Position numbers and translations under genes: made by a program
DNA from: AWTP1-13 sp033764875
GTDB lineage: Bacteria; Pseudomonadota; Alphaproteobacteria; Rhizobiales; Hyphomicrobiaceae
Direction of reading: 5' to 3'
NCBI GenBank assembly: GCA_033764875.1
Contig: JANRIO010000033.1
Coordinates: forward strand, 51,731-115,730
DNA length: 64,000 nucleotides
Shown here: one piece after another, positions 32,945 through 42,391 of the stretch
How positions within the stretch are numbered: position 1 is the stretch's first letter
Layout: each line of letters starts with the position of its first letter
The notes under the pieces: generated by a model
The model's database searches: none
The model's input: only the letters and a program-made list of their open reading frames with translations
Told to the model about the DNA's origin: nothing

Positions 32945-34882
32945 ATGCGCATTGCAGTGCTTTCGCGGATTTTTGGGGCGCTGCTCCTGGCGGGATTCGT
33001 CGCCGTGGTCGGGGCGAGCTGGCTCGCCCTCAGTGAGCTGAAGGTCAATGGGCCGATATACAATCGCATCATACTCGGCAAGGACCTCGTCGCGGATGTC
33101 CTCCCGCCGCCCGCCTACCTGATCGAGTCTTATCTCGAGGCCACGCTTATCTCGAAAAGCCCGGAGGCCTACCGCGACCACGTGCCGAAGCTGGAGAGGC
33201 TTCGCAAGGAGTACTTCGAGCGCCACGAGTTCTGGAAGAAGCAGGAGCAGCCGGCGCCGCTGCGCAAGGCGCTTCTCGAGACGGCGCACCAGCCGGCCGT
33301 GCTCTTCTGGCACACGATCGAGAGCCGCCTGATTCCCGCACTGGAGCGCGCCAGCGCGGCCGACATCGCCGCGGCCTACAAGGACCTTACTGACGCCTAT
33401 GCCGCCCATCGCAAGGGCATCGACGAGGTGGTCGAGATCACGAGCCGCCTCAACACCGAGACCGAGGCGGGCGCCGCCGAGGAGGAGCGCGTCTATACGA
33501 GCGTCATCGTCGCCGCCGCCGTCGGTGGCATCGTCTTCATTCTCCTGTGCGTCGCCGGCGTGGCCTTGCGGCTCGTGCAGCCCATGCTGTCGCTGCAGTC
33601 CGCCATGACGCGCCTGGCCCAGGGTGATCTCGCCGTGGACGTCCCCGGCGCGACGCGCACCGACGAGCTCGGGCAGATGGCGGCGGCCGTTGCCCATCTC
33701 AAGCAGGCAAGCCTCGACAAGGAACGCATGGAGAAGGAAGCCGCGGAGCACCGCCGCCAGATGGATGCCGAGCGCGCCGAGCGCGAGCGCGAGCGCACGC
33801 GCGAGACGGAGGAGGCCCAGGCCACCATCGAGGCTCTCGCAGGCGGTCTCGCGGCGCTGGCCCGCGGCGATCTGAAGGTTCGTATCGACGCGCCGCTGCC
33901 GGCAAGGGTCGAGACGCTGCGCAAGGACTTCAACAATGCCGTCGCGAGCCTTCGCGACATCATGCTGGGCATCCTGGACGGTGCCTCGTCGATCCGCGCC
34001 AGCTCCGGCGAGATCGCCACCGGCGCCGACGACCTTTCGCGGCGCACCGAGCAGCAGGCCGCAAGCCTCGAGCAGTCCGTTGCCGCCCTCGGCGAGATCG
34101 CCACGACCTTGAAGAGCTCTGCCGAGAGGGCAGCCGTCGCCCGCGACGTCGTCTCCGCCGCGCGCCACGACGCGGAGGCCGCCGGCAAGATCGTGCGCAG
34201 CACGGTCGACGCCATGGACGGCATCGCGAAGTCCTCCCGCGACATCGGCCAGATCATCGGCGTCATCGACGAGATCGCGTTCCAGACCAACCTGCTCGCT
34301 CTCAATGCCGGCGTCGAGGCCGCGCGCGCGGGCGAAGCCGGCCGCGGCTTTGCGGTGGTCGCCTCCGAGGTGCGGGCGCTCGCCCAGCGCTCGGCAGAGG
34401 CGGCCAGGGAGATCAAGACCATCATCTCCACCTCGTCCAGCCAGGTCACCGACGGCGTCACGCTGGTCGATCAGACCGGCGAGGCGCTGGGGCGCATCCT
34501 GCGGCAGGTGAACGAGATCAGCACCGTGGTGTCCGCCATCGCCACCGGCTCCCAGGACCAGGCCACCGGGCTCGCCGAGATCAGCCGTGCCATGAACCAG
34601 ATGGACGAGGTGACCCAGAAGAACGCCGCCCTCGTCGAGGAGACCACTGCCGCGAGCCGGTCCCTGGTCGACCAGATGTCCATCCAACTCGAGCGCATCA
34701 ACCGCTTCGACCTCGGCATGGCACCGTCTGGCGGCCACCGCCCTTCGCCCCAGGGCGCCGAGATTGTGCGCATGACGCGACCGGCCGCCCGCCCGCCCGC
34801 GCCGAGCGCCGCCCGCCGCGAAGGCTCGGCCCTCCGCCAGCCGCTGCCCGAGGCCGCCGAGGCCGGATGGGAGAACTTCTAA
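32945..34882 (+). CDS. Methyl-accepting chemotaxis protein
   Basis: This 645-residue receptor has TM1 (~8-29), a periplasmic sensor of about 150 residues, TM2 (~184-210), a HAMP domain, a coiled-coil linker very rich in Glu/Arg, a second HAMP-like segment (~300-350), and a signalling domain whose hairpin tip reads IGVIDEIAFQTNLLALNAGVEAARAGEAGRGFAVVA. The ligand is unknown. The 260-bp upstream region is notably AT-rich for this genome. CheW follows 82 nt downstream. Confidence 0.95.
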   Translation: MRIAVLSRIFGALLLAGFVAVVGASWLALSELKVNGPIYNRIILGKDLVADVLPPPAYLIESYLEATLISKSPEAYRDHVPKLERLRKEYFERHEFWKKQEQPAPLRKALLETAHQPAVLFWHTIESRLIPALERASAADIAAAYKDLTDAYAAHRKGIDEVVEITSRLNTETEAGAAEEERVYTSVIVAAAVGGIVFILLCVAGVALRLVQPMLSLQSAMTRLAQGDLAVDVPGATRTDELGQMAAAVAHLKQASLDKERMEKEAAEHRRQMDAERAERERERTRETEEAQATIEALAGGLAALARGDLKVRIDAPLPARVETLRKDFNNAVASLRDIMLGILDGASSIRASSGEIATGADDLSRRTEQQAASLEQSVAALGEIATTLKSSAERAAVARDVVSAARHDAEAAGKIVRSTVDAMDGIAKSSRDIGQIIGVIDEIAFQTNLLALNAGVEAARAGEAGRGFAVVASEVRALAQRSAEAAREIKTIISTSSSQVTDGVTLVDQTGEALGRILRQVNEISTVVSAIATGSQDQATGLAEISRAMNQMDEVTQKNAALVEETTAASRSLVDQMSIQLERINRFDLGMAPSGGHRPSPQGAEIVRMTRPAARPPAPSAARREGSALRQPLPEAAEAGWENF

Positions 34883-34964
34883 ACCTTTTTGCGCTTATCC
34901 TTCCGAATGGTCCAAAGCGCACTCCGCATCCTTGTGCGGCAGTTCAGATGGAGTTTCAGCGTAG

Positions 34965-35432
34965 ATGAGCGCCCCGGCAAAGGCTGGCAACCAGGCCAAG
35001 CGTGAACTGATCGCATTCCGCATTGGCGGCCAGGAGTTCTGCGTCGACGTCATGTCCGTGCGCGAGATCCGCGGCTGGACCATGGCGACCCCGCTGCCGC
35101 AGACACCCGATTTCGTCCGCGGCGTCATCAACCTGCGCGGCACCGTGCTGCCCATCGTCGATCTGGCCTCGCGCCTGGGCTTCCCCCCGGCCGAGCCCAC
35201 CGCCCGCCACGCCATCATGGTGGCCCAGTCCGGCAGTCAGATCGCGGGCCTGCTCGTCGAGGGCGTCTCCGACATCTTCACGGTGGACACCGAGGAGATC
35301 CAGCCCACCCCCGACGTCGCCTCCGACATGGCCAAGCGCTTCGTGCGCGGCGTCATCGCCATGGATGGCCGGCTGATCAGCGTCATCGCCATCGAGGCCG
35401 TGTTGCCGCCCCCCGAGAAGGCGGTCGCCTGA
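34965..35432 (+). CDS. cheW: Chemotaxis coupling protein CheW
   Basis: This 155-residue protein couples receptors to CheA. It has the CheW fold motifs IAFRIGGQEFCVDVMSVREIRGW, FVRGVINLRGTVLPIVDLASRLG and the C-terminal VRGVIAMDGRLISVIAIEAVLP. It sits just after the MCP, but no cheA, cheY or cheR is in the window, so this is a satellite receptor/adaptor pair. Confidence 0.95.
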   Translation: MSAPAKAGNQAKRELIAFRIGGQEFCVDVMSVREIRGWTMATPLPQTPDFVRGVINLRGTVLPIVDLASRLGFPPAEPTARHAIMVAQSGSQIAGLLVEGVSDIFTVDTEEIQPTPDVASDMAKRFVRGVIAMDGRLISVIAIEAVLPPPEKAVA

Positions 35433-35438
35433 GGCCGT

Positions 35439-35849
35439 TCAGCCTGGCGGCTGCATCTTCCTCTGCACGCGCTGGTCGAAGCGGGTCACATTGACGACGA
35501 CCCGCTCGTGCGTGCCCTCCCCGATCACCTCGCGCTCGTCGCTGGCGCGAACCTTGAACGCGATCGAGCGGCCGTTGACGGCCGTCACCTCGGCCGTCGC
35601 CGTGACGCGCATGCCGACCGGCGTGGCGGCGAAATGCTTCACGTCGAGGTGGATGCCGAGGCTCTGGTGCCCCTGCGGCAGCAGATGCTCGGCCGCTTGC
35701 AGCGCCGCCGCCTCCATCAGGTTGATCATCACCGGCGTCGCCAGCACCGCAACGCGGCCGCTGCCGATGCGCGGCGCCGTGTGCTCCGCGCCGACGAGAA
35801 GCGTCACGGATCCGGAGTGGCCCGGCAGCACTGAGCTCAGATCGGTCAT
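35439..35849 (-). CDS. Hotdog-fold thioesterase, FlK-like
   Basis: This 136-residue hotdog protein has motifs of the fluoroacetyl-CoA thioesterase-like group: GSGRVAVLATPVMINLMEAAALQA, LDVKHFAATPVGMRVTATAEV and the terminal IGEGTHERVVVNVTRF. It should hydrolyse an acyl-CoA; the substrate is unknown and defluorination should not be assumed. ATG 35849 was chosen as the usual family start. It converges with cheW 6 nt away. Confidence 0.85.
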   Translation of the reverse strand: MTDLSSVLPGHSGSVTLLVGAEHTAPRIGSGRVAVLATPVMINLMEAAALQAAEHLLPQGHQSLGIHLDVKHFAATPVGMRVTATAEVTAVNGRSIAFKVRASDEREVIGEGTHERVVVNVTRFDQRVQRKMQPPG

Positions 35850-35951
35850 GGCGGCGTGGGTCCCCTTGCGCGCACGGCGCTTCAAGCACGGGCAGCGCGC
35901 CGGGGCAACGGGGTTGCAGCGGGGCCCAGCACTGCGTTGCGGGACGGACTG

Positions 35952-36407
35952 TCAGCCCTTGGCCTGCTGCCGGCACCGGGCCAGGCGTTCCGCGCGCAGC
36001 TCCGTGTTCACCTTGCTCATGAGATTGCGCACCGAGGCGTCCGCACCGCCGCCGAGCCGGGACTGCACGGAGGAGGTTTCCCCCACCGCCCGCTCGATTT
36101 CCGGGCAGGTCATGCTCTTGCGCAGGGCCCGGTAGGCAAAAAGGCGCGTGCCGTCGCTGTAGCCCTCGGGCGGCAGCTGCTTGCCGATCCAGCTGCGGTC
36201 CTTGCCCGCCACGAGCTTTTTCAGAATGCCGGCGCACGCGTTCGCCGTCTTGCAGCGCGGCTCGGCGGCGGCGCCAGCGGTCTGCTCCTTCTCGGCCCCG
36301 CCCGAGAGGCTTGGGAACAGGCTGAGCCCCGCGGTTCCCGAGCAGCCCGGTGAGAGGGCAAGAGCCGCAGCACTCATCACGACTGGAAGGATCAACGCCC
36401 TACGCAT
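35952..36407 (-). CDS. Exported, possibly lipid-anchored protein of unknown function
   Basis: This 151-residue protein begins with a signal peptide and a Cys at about residue 22 (ALALSPGC), a weak lipobox. Four more Cys (RCKTANAC, MTCPE, ARCRQQ) suggest disulfides. No family is recognised. The ATG at 36407 sets the signal peptide correctly. Confidence 0.62.
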   Translation of the reverse strand: MRRALILPVVMSAAALALSPGCSGTAGLSLFPSLSGGAEKEQTAGAAAEPRCKTANACAGILKKLVAGKDRSWIGKQLPPEGYSDGTRLFAYRALRKSMTCPEIERAVGETSSVQSRLGGGADASVRNLMSKVNTELRAERLARCRQQAKG

Positions 36408-36625
36408 GCGCGCCTTCTAGTGGGCCAAACGGCCCACATTATGTTGCGAGGCTGTCCCCCGAATTTGCTCAATTCATATCAAAAACCCCGTCCGGAGCGA
36501 TCAAAAACGCGTTCCGACATAAGAACTTGGTTACCATTGCGGCGGCTTCGGGGCTGGTGCGTCTTTCTGGTGGCCAAGCTGGTTCGGGCAGCTATAGTCC
36601 CGGCAAAAGCCGGAGCACTGCGACG

Positions 36626-37147
36626 ATGGACATGACGGGCGAGCAGCGGATCGGAGCCAGCCGCCAGAAGGTCTGGGCGGCCCTCAACGATCCAGAGGTG
36701 CTGCGTCAGTGCATCCCCGGATGCCAGTCGATCGAGAAGCTCTCCGACACCGAGATGACGGCCAAGGTGCTGCTGCAGGTGGGCCCCGTGCGCGCGAGCT
36801 TCTCCGGCAGGGTCACCCTCTCGGATCTCGATCCCCCCAACGGCTATCGCATCTCGGGCGAGGGCTCGGGCGGCGTTGCCGGGCACGCCAAGGGCGGCGC
36901 CACGGTGACCCTGAAGGATGACGGGCCCTCGGCGACCCTTCTCAGCTATACCGTGCACGCCGACGTCGGCGGCAAGCTCGCCCAGGTCGGTGGCCGGCTC
37001 ATCGATTCCACCGCCAAGAAGCTCGCCGGCGAGTTCTTCGAGCGCTTCGGCAGCATCGTCGGCGGCCCCAGCGTCTCGGGCCTGCCGACGCAGAAGCCCC
37101 ACGTCTCCTGGTGGCGCCGTCTCCTGGCCTGGTTGTTCGGTCGCTAG
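36626..37147 (+). CDS. SRPBCC / CoxG-family protein
   Basis: This 173-residue protein has the CoxG (carbon monoxide dehydrogenase subunit G) fold: MTGEQRIGASRQKVWAALNDPEVLRQCIPGCQSIEKLSDTEM, then GPVRASFSGRVTLSDLDPP and GGKLAQVGGRLIDSTAKKLAGEFFERF. The last ~20 residues (WWRRLLAWLFGR) form a hydrophobic/basic tail that may bind membrane. CoxG-like proteins help mature molybdenum hydroxylases, but none is encoded nearby. ATG 36626 opens the homology. Confidence 0.88.
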   Translation: MDMTGEQRIGASRQKVWAALNDPEVLRQCIPGCQSIEKLSDTEMTAKVLLQVGPVRASFSGRVTLSDLDPPNGYRISGEGSGGVAGHAKGGATVTLKDDGPSATLLSYTVHADVGGKLAQVGGRLIDSTAKKLAGEFFERFGSIVGGPSVSGLPTQKPHVSWWRRLLAWLFGR

Positions 37148-37213
37148 CGCCCCGCGCGCACGGTCCGCGGCGTCCCGGACGCGGCCGGGCCAGCGGGCCT
37201 CGGCCCGTCCACG

Positions 37214-37909
37214 CTACACCTCGAGCCACTCGCGGCGGACGTCGTCGGCCTTCTTCAGGTCGGCGGGCGTGCCTTCGAACACGATGGCCCCGTGCCCCAT
37301 GACGTAGACGCGCGCCGAGATGTCGAGGGCGATCGAAAGCTTCTGCTCGACGAGCAGGATCGACACCCCGCGCCGGGCGATCTCCGAGATCAGCTCGCCC
37401 ACCTGCTTGACGATCAGCGGCGCCAGCCCCTCGGTCGGCTCGTCGATCATGATCAGGTCCGGATCGCCCATCAGCGTGCGGCAGATGGTGAGCATCTGCT
37501 TCTCGCCACCCGACAGCACGCCGGCAGCGTTGTCGGCCCGTTGCTGCAGGTTGGGGAACATGTCGAGCATGTCCTGCTCCCGCCACTTGCCGGGTTTGCG
37601 CGGGTCCTTGGCGCCGAGCATCAGGTTCTGCCGCACCGTCAGCGTCGGGAAGATGTCGCGGTTCTCCGGCACGTAGCCGAGGCCGAGGCGGGCGATGCGG
37701 TAGCTCGGCAGCCCGGCGATGTTGCGGCCCTTGAACAGGATCGCGCCCTTGGGCTCCACCTCGCCCATGATCGCCTTCACCGTCGTCGAGCGGCCGACGC
37801 CGTTGCGCCCGAGCAGGCTCACGACCTCTCCGGCGCCGACGTTGAGGTTCACGCCCTGCAGGATGTGGCTCTTGCCGTAGTAGGCGTGCAGGTCCTGGAC
37901 CTCGAGCAT
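37214..37909 (-). CDS. livF: Second Liv-type ATPase LivF, with variant Walker A
   Basis: This 231-residue ATPase is the last gene of the second liv operon. Walker A reads GRNGVGRSTT, so the invariant Lys is replaced by Arg40; the signature LSGGEKQMLTICRTL and Walker B LIMIDEP are intact. Its ATG shares one base with the livG stop (TGATG). The other motifs are typical LivF (GLGYVPENRDIFPTLTVRQNL). Whether Arg supports ATP hydrolysis here is open. Confidence 0.92.
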   Translation of the reverse strand: MLEVQDLHAYYGKSHILQGVNLNVGAGEVVSLLGRNGVGRSTTVKAIMGEVEPKGAILFKGRNIAGLPSYRIARLGLGYVPENRDIFPTLTVRQNLMLGAKDPRKPGKWREQDMLDMFPNLQQRADNAAGVLSGGEKQMLTICRTLMGDPDLIMIDEPTEGLAPLIVKQVGELISEIARRGVSILLVEQKLSIALDISARVYVMGHGAIVFEGTPADLKKADDVRREWLEV

Positions 37910-38658
37910 CAGTGCGCCTCCTGCCCGAGGTAGGCTTCCTTGACCTTGGGGTCGTTGCGGATCTCGGTCGGCGTGCCGGTGGCGATGATGGCGCCGTAGA
38001 CGAGCACCGAGATGCGGTCCGCGAGGCCGAAGATCACGCTCATGTCGTGCTCCACGATCATCAGCGTGCGCCCCTCGCTGATGCGCCGGATCAGGTCGAC
38101 GGCGCGATCCGTCTCGTGCCGGCTCATGCCGGCCGTCGGCTCGTCGAGCAGGATCACGTCGGCACCGCCCGCGATGGTGATGGCGATCTCGAGCGCGCGC
38201 TGCTCGGCGTAGGTGAGCACCCCTGCGACCACGTCCTTGCGGTCGATGAGGTTGAAATCGGTGAGGATGCGCTCGGTCCGCTCGTTGGTCTCCGGCGCGC
38301 CGTCCACGTCGCGCCAGAAGGTGTAGCGCTGTCCCGTCGACCACAGCACGCCGCAGCGCACGTTCTCCCACACCGACATGCGGTGGAAGATGTTGGTCAC
38401 CTGGAAGCTGCGCGACAGACCGCGCCGGTTGATCAGGTGCGGCGGCAGCGTCGTGATGTCCTCGCCCTTCAGCATGATGCTGCCGGAGGTCGGCTTGATG
38501 AGGCCGCTGACCAGCCCGAACAGCGTCGACTTTCCGGCCCCGTTCGGGCCGATGATGGCGTGCCGCTCGCCCTTCACGATGTCGAGGTCGATACCGCGGA
38601 TCACCTCGGTGGGCCCGAAGCTCTTCTTCAGCCCCTTGAGTCCGATCTCGGTGCTCAT
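37909..38658 (-). CDS. livG: Second Liv-type ATPase LivG, with variant signature motif
   Basis: This 249-residue ATPase has an intact Walker A (GPNGAGKST) and Walker B (ILLDEPTAGMS). The ABC signature, usually LSxGxQ, reads LTYAEQRALEIA, without the central Gly. ATG 38658 starts the family homology and overlaps the livM stop by 4 nt. The pair of ATPases therefore splits its defects: LivF in Walker A, LivG in the signature. Confidence 0.92.
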   Translation of the reverse strand: MSTEIGLKGLKKSFGPTEVIRGIDLDIVKGERHAIIGPNGAGKSTLFGLVSGLIKPTSGSIMLKGEDITTLPPHLINRRGLSRSFQVTNIFHRMSVWENVRCGVLWSTGQRYTFWRDVDGAPETNERTERILTDFNLIDRKDVVAGVLTYAEQRALEIAITIAGGADVILLDEPTAGMSRHETDRAVDLIRRISEGRTLMIVEHDMSVIFGLADRISVLVYGAIIATGTPTEIRNDPKVKEAYLGQEAH

Positions 38659-39953
38659 GCGACGCCTCCGTCGCGGGCGGCCTTCGACCAGGCGTTGGCC
38701 ACCACCGGCCACGTCCGGCGGAACAGCAGGAACCCGCCCGCGAGCAGCACCAGCGCCACGCCCCACAGCACCGGGCTTGTCGGGGGCACGTGCGCCCCGA
38801 CCGGGTGGATCACCAGCGCCTCGCCGTCCTTCACCGAGATCCGGAACAGCATCTCGATGATCAGCACCAGCCCCGTCGCCATGACGAGCGCCGAGGCAAA
38901 CGAGAAGACGTATGCTGGAAGCAGCGTGCCGAGCCCGCCGCGCTTGGCAATCGGCACGTGCATCATGACGAGGCCGGCAATGCCTTGCGGCGCGAACATG
39001 ACGACGATGATGAACATCAGCCCGAAGTAGAGCTGCCAGACCTCCGTGATGTCGGACAGCATCACCTGCAGGTAGCTGACGAGCACGGCCCCGATCACCG
39101 GACCGAAGAAGAAGCCGGCGCCGCCGATGAAGGTCGCAAGCAGCACGTTGCCGGACTGCACGGCCGAGAACAGCGCGGAGTTGGCGATCTCAAAGTTGAT
39201 CGCCGCCAGCCCGCCCGCGATGCCCGCGAAGAAGCCCGACAGGCAGAAGGCGAGGAAGCGCACGACTTGCGGATTGTAGCCGACGAACTGCGCCCGTTCC
39301 GCGTTGTCGCGCACGGCGTTGCACATGCGCCCGAGCGGTGTGCGCGTGACCTTGTACATGAGGAACATGCACAGGAGGCACCAGAACGCGATCAGGTAGT
39401 AGACCTGGATCTGCGGTCCGAAGTTCCAGTCGAACACGCGCAGCAGCTTGGCGCGGTTGGTGGTCACGCCCTCCTCGCCGCCGAAGAAGCCGCGCAGGAT
39501 GAGCGACGAGGAGCCGACGAGCTCGGCGAGCCCCAGCGAGATCATCGCGAATGCCGTGCCCGAGCGCTTGGTCGAGACCCATCCGAACAGAAGGCCGAAG
39601 AAGAGGCCCGAAAGGCCGCCGATCAGCGGCAGCACCGGCAGCGGAATGGGCAGCCGCTGCGCCGTCACGATGTTGATGGCGTGCACGACAAGATAGGCGC
39701 CGAGGCCGTAGTAGACCGCGTGCCCGAAGGACAGCATGCCGGTCTGCCCCAAGAGGATGTTGTAGGACAGCGCGAACACGATCGCGATGCCCATCAGGCT
39801 CATCATCGTCAGCGCGGTGCCTGACGTGAAGACGAGCGGCAGCAGCAAGAGCAGCCCCGCGAGCACCACCCACACGCCCCAGCGCCGGAACAGCTCCGTC
39901 GGGAAGTATCCGCGCTCGCCGGTCATCGCGGACTTGACGACATCACCGGTCAT
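38655..39953 (-). CDS. livM: Second Liv-type permease LivM
   Basis: This permease of 432 residues is longer than usual (~330-350). The core motifs NILLGQTGMLSFGHAVYYGLGAYLV and AVRDNAERAQFVGYNPQVVR are typical. The extra length is a C-terminal extension after about residue 340 with two more hydrophobic segments (VFSFASALVMATGLVLIIEM and VLWGVALVLLAGGFLLF). ATG 39953 overlaps the livH stop by 4 nt. Confidence 0.92.
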   Translation of the reverse strand: MTGDVVKSAMTGERGYFPTELFRRWGVWVVLAGLLLLLPLVFTSGTALTMMSLMGIAIVFALSYNILLGQTGMLSFGHAVYYGLGAYLVVHAINIVTAQRLPIPLPVLPLIGGLSGLFFGLLFGWVSTKRSGTAFAMISLGLAELVGSSSLILRGFFGGEEGVTTNRAKLLRVFDWNFGPQIQVYYLIAFWCLLCMFLMYKVTRTPLGRMCNAVRDNAERAQFVGYNPQVVRFLAFCLSGFFAGIAGGLAAINFEIANSALFSAVQSGNVLLATFIGGAGFFFGPVIGAVLVSYLQVMLSDITEVWQLYFGLMFIIVVMFAPQGIAGLVMMHVPIAKRGGLGTLLPAYVFSFASALVMATGLVLIIEMLFRISVKDGEALVIHPVGAHVPPTSPVLWGVALVLLAGGFLLFRRTWPVVANAWSKAARDGGVA

Positions 39954-40900
39954 GTATCGCGCGTCCCCATGAGTCCGGTTGGCTTGAAGATCAGGACGAG
40001 CACCAGGAGGATGTAGGGCAGGATCGGCGCGATCTGCGCCACCGTCACCTGCCACAGGTCCCGCAGCACCGTGCCGGGCCTCGGCGTGAAGTTGAGGAAG
40101 GAGAGCAGGTCTGCCATCGACAGGTTCACCGACACGGCGAAGGTCTGCAGCAAGCCGATGAGCAAGGAGGCGACGAAGGCTCCTGGCAGCGAGCCAAGCC
40201 CTCCGACCACCACCACCACGAACAGGATCGGGCCCAGCAGCGCCGCCATGCTCGCCTGCGTGACGAGCGCCGGCCCGGCGATGACGCCGGCGATGGCTGC
40301 CAGCCCGGCGCCGAAGCCGAACACGGTCATGAACACGAGCGGCACGTTGTGCCCCAGGTGCGCCACCATGTGCGGGTGGGTCAGGGCGGCTTGCACGATC
40401 AGGCCGACGCGGGTGCGCGTGAGCATGGCGAACAGGGCGACGAAGATCGCCACCGAGATCGCTAGCATGAACAGCTTGTAGGCCGGATAGTTGGTGGCAA
40501 AGATCGTGAAGGCCGGAAAATCGAGCAGCGCCGGCACCCGGAAGTCGACCGGCGCCTTGCCCCAGATCATCTGCACCACCTCCTCGATCACGAAGGCGAG
40601 GCCGAAGGTGAACAGCAGCTCAGGCACGTGCCCGTGCTTGTGCACGTTGCGCAGGCCATAGCGCTCGACCAGCATGCCGACGCCGCCGACGAGGATGGGC
40701 GCGATCACCAGCGCCGGCCAGAAGCCGGCCCATCGCGCGATCTGGAAGCCGAAGAAGGCGCCCAGCATGTAGAAGCTGGCGTGCGCGAAATTCAGCACGC
40801 CCATCATGGAGAAGATGAGCGTGAGCCCACTCGCCATGAGGAACAGCAGCATGCCGAACAGCACGCCGTTCAAGGTGGAGATGATGATGAGCTCGGCCAT
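39950..40900 (-). CDS. livH: Second Liv-type permease LivH
   Basis: This 316-residue permease has about eight transmembrane helices, with family motifs NGVLFGMLLFLMASGLTLIFSMMGVLNFAHASFYMLGA and the EAA-like ALTHPHMVAHLGHNVP. The ATG at 40900 lies 66 bp after the binding-protein gene. Confidence 0.93.
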   Translation of the reverse strand: MAELIIISTLNGVLFGMLLFLMASGLTLIFSMMGVLNFAHASFYMLGAFFGFQIARWAGFWPALVIAPILVGGVGMLVERYGLRNVHKHGHVPELLFTFGLAFVIEEVVQMIWGKAPVDFRVPALLDFPAFTIFATNYPAYKLFMLAISVAIFVALFAMLTRTRVGLIVQAALTHPHMVAHLGHNVPLVFMTVFGFGAGLAAIAGVIAGPALVTQASMAALLGPILFVVVVVGGLGSLPGAFVASLLIGLLQTFAVSVNLSMADLLSFLNFTPRPGTVLRDLWQVTVAQIAPILPYILLVLVLIFKPTGLMGTRDT

Positions 40901-40927
40901 GCGGGGTACACGATCTGCGCGCGAGTG

Positions 40928-40957
40928 GCGGCGGCCGGGCTTGACGCCGGCCGCCGC
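40928..40957 (-). repeat. Strong hairpin between the binding-protein gene and livH
   Basis: GCGGCGGCCGG (40928-40938) pairs perfectly with CCGGCCGCCGC (40947-40957) around 8 nt. With no T-run it is likely a 3'-stabilising or attenuating hairpin that keeps the binding protein more abundant than the permeases, a common design in binding-protein operons. Confidence 0.6.
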
Positions 40958-40966
40958 AGACTGCTG

Positions 40967-42226
40967 TTAGGGCCGCTGCATCTTGCAGCTGGTGGGCAGC
41001 ATGGTGTCCTTGGTCTCGATCCGCGCCACCGTGCGCCAGCCCCAGCCCGTGCCTTCCTCGTCGAACGGCTCCTTGGCCGCGTCGCGCTCGCCGAGCGAGG
41101 AGACGTACATGGGCTGGAAGAACTGATGATCGTCCTTGCGCATGAAGCCCTCGCCGCCGTTGAAGACCTCGAACTTCATGTCCTCCAGCGCCGCGCCGAT
41201 CTTCTTGACGTCGGTTGCGCTGCCGGCCTTGTTCATGGCCGCCGCCAGCATGCGCATCTGGTTGAACGCGCGCGGATAGAACACCGTGACGCCGTACTTG
41301 GCGCGGAATGCCTTCTCCGTTGCCTGCGACGCCGCGAACGGCACGTTGGCGTGGCCCTCGGCGATGGCGAACACCTTGTGGTTGAGGTTGGCCTGCTTGA
41401 TGGCCACCGGGCCGCCCGTGCCGCCCGCGTAGTAGGTGTACCAGTTCGTCTGCAGGCCCGCGTCGGCTGCCGCCTTGATCAGCAGGGACATGTCCTGGCC
41501 CCAGTTGCCGGTGATCACGGTGTCGGCGCCCGACGCCTTGATCTTGGCGATGTAGGGCGCGAAATCCGTCACCTTCAGCAGCGGATGCAGCTCGTTGCCG
41601 ACGATCGCCACGTCGGGCCGCTTGGCCTTCAGCATCGCGAGCGCGGTGTCACGCACGGACTGGCCGAAGGAGTAGTCCTGGTTGATCAGGTACACCTTCT
41701 TGATGCCGGTCTGACCCTTCATGTAGTTGGTCAGTGCCTCCATCTTGATGTCGGAGTTGGCGTCCCAGCGGAAGTGCGAGAAGGTGCACTTGTCGTTGGT
41801 GAGCACCGGATCGACCGCGGCGTAGTTGAGGTACAGAACCTCCTTGCCGGGGTTGCGATCGTTGTGCTTGGCGGCCCAGTCCTGCAGCGCCGCGGCCACC
41901 GACGAGCCGTTGCCCTGGATGAGAATGCGGGCACCGGCGTCGACCGCCTTTTGCGCCTGCACCAGCGTCTCCTGCGGATTGACCTTGTTGTCGAAGCCGA
42001 GGACCTCGAACTTCTTGCCGGCCGCCCCGCCCTTGGCGTTGATCTCGTCGGCGAGGAACTGGAAGGTCTTGAGGCCGACCTCGCCGATGGTGGCGCCCGG
42101 TCCCGAAAGCGGATCGATGTAGGCGACTTTGATGGTGTCTTGCGCATTCGCAGCGAGCGGGAGGCCGAGGCTGCCGAAAGACGCGAAAGCGGCCGCGGCA
42201 AGGCCGCGGATCAGAATGTTGGTCAA
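40967..42226 (-). CDS. Second Liv-type ABC substrate-binding protein
   Basis: This periplasmic binding protein of 419 residues has a signal peptide over residues ~1-28 (cleavage near ANA-Q). It continues TIKVAYIDPLSGPGATIGEVGLK, the family opening. The TTG start at 42226 is supported by GGAGG 5 nt upstream. It heads the second liv operon. It is distant from the first binding protein in the window, so the two importers probably take different ligands. Confidence 0.92.
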   Translation of the reverse strand: MTNILIRGLAAAAFASFGSLGLPLAANAQDTIKVAYIDPLSGPGATIGEVGLKTFQFLADEINAKGGAAGKKFEVLGFDNKVNPQETLVQAQKAVDAGARILIQGNGSSVAAALQDWAAKHNDRNPGKEVLYLNYAAVDPVLTNDKCTFSHFRWDANSDIKMEALTNYMKGQTGIKKVYLINQDYSFGQSVRDTALAMLKAKRPDVAIVGNELHPLLKVTDFAPYIAKIKASGADTVITGNWGQDMSLLIKAAADAGLQTNWYTYYAGGTGGPVAIKQANLNHKVFAIAEGHANVPFAASQATEKAFRAKYGVTVFYPRAFNQMRMLAAAMNKAGSATDVKKIGAALEDMKFEVFNGGEGFMRKDDHQFFQPMYVSSLGERDAAKEPFDEEGTGWGWRTVARIETKDTMLPTSCKMQRP

Positions 42227-42391
42227 GCGTTCCTCCTGAAAACACGAGAGCTGCTACGGCAGGTTGGGCCTGCTCTTGACGTTTGCTCGGGCGCGATTTG
42301 GCATTTTTTTGCGGTCGCGCACAAGGGGCATTTCGCCGATCTGATCCCGGCCAAACATTGACGTGGTCGAAAGGTTTACACGGAGCGTCTG

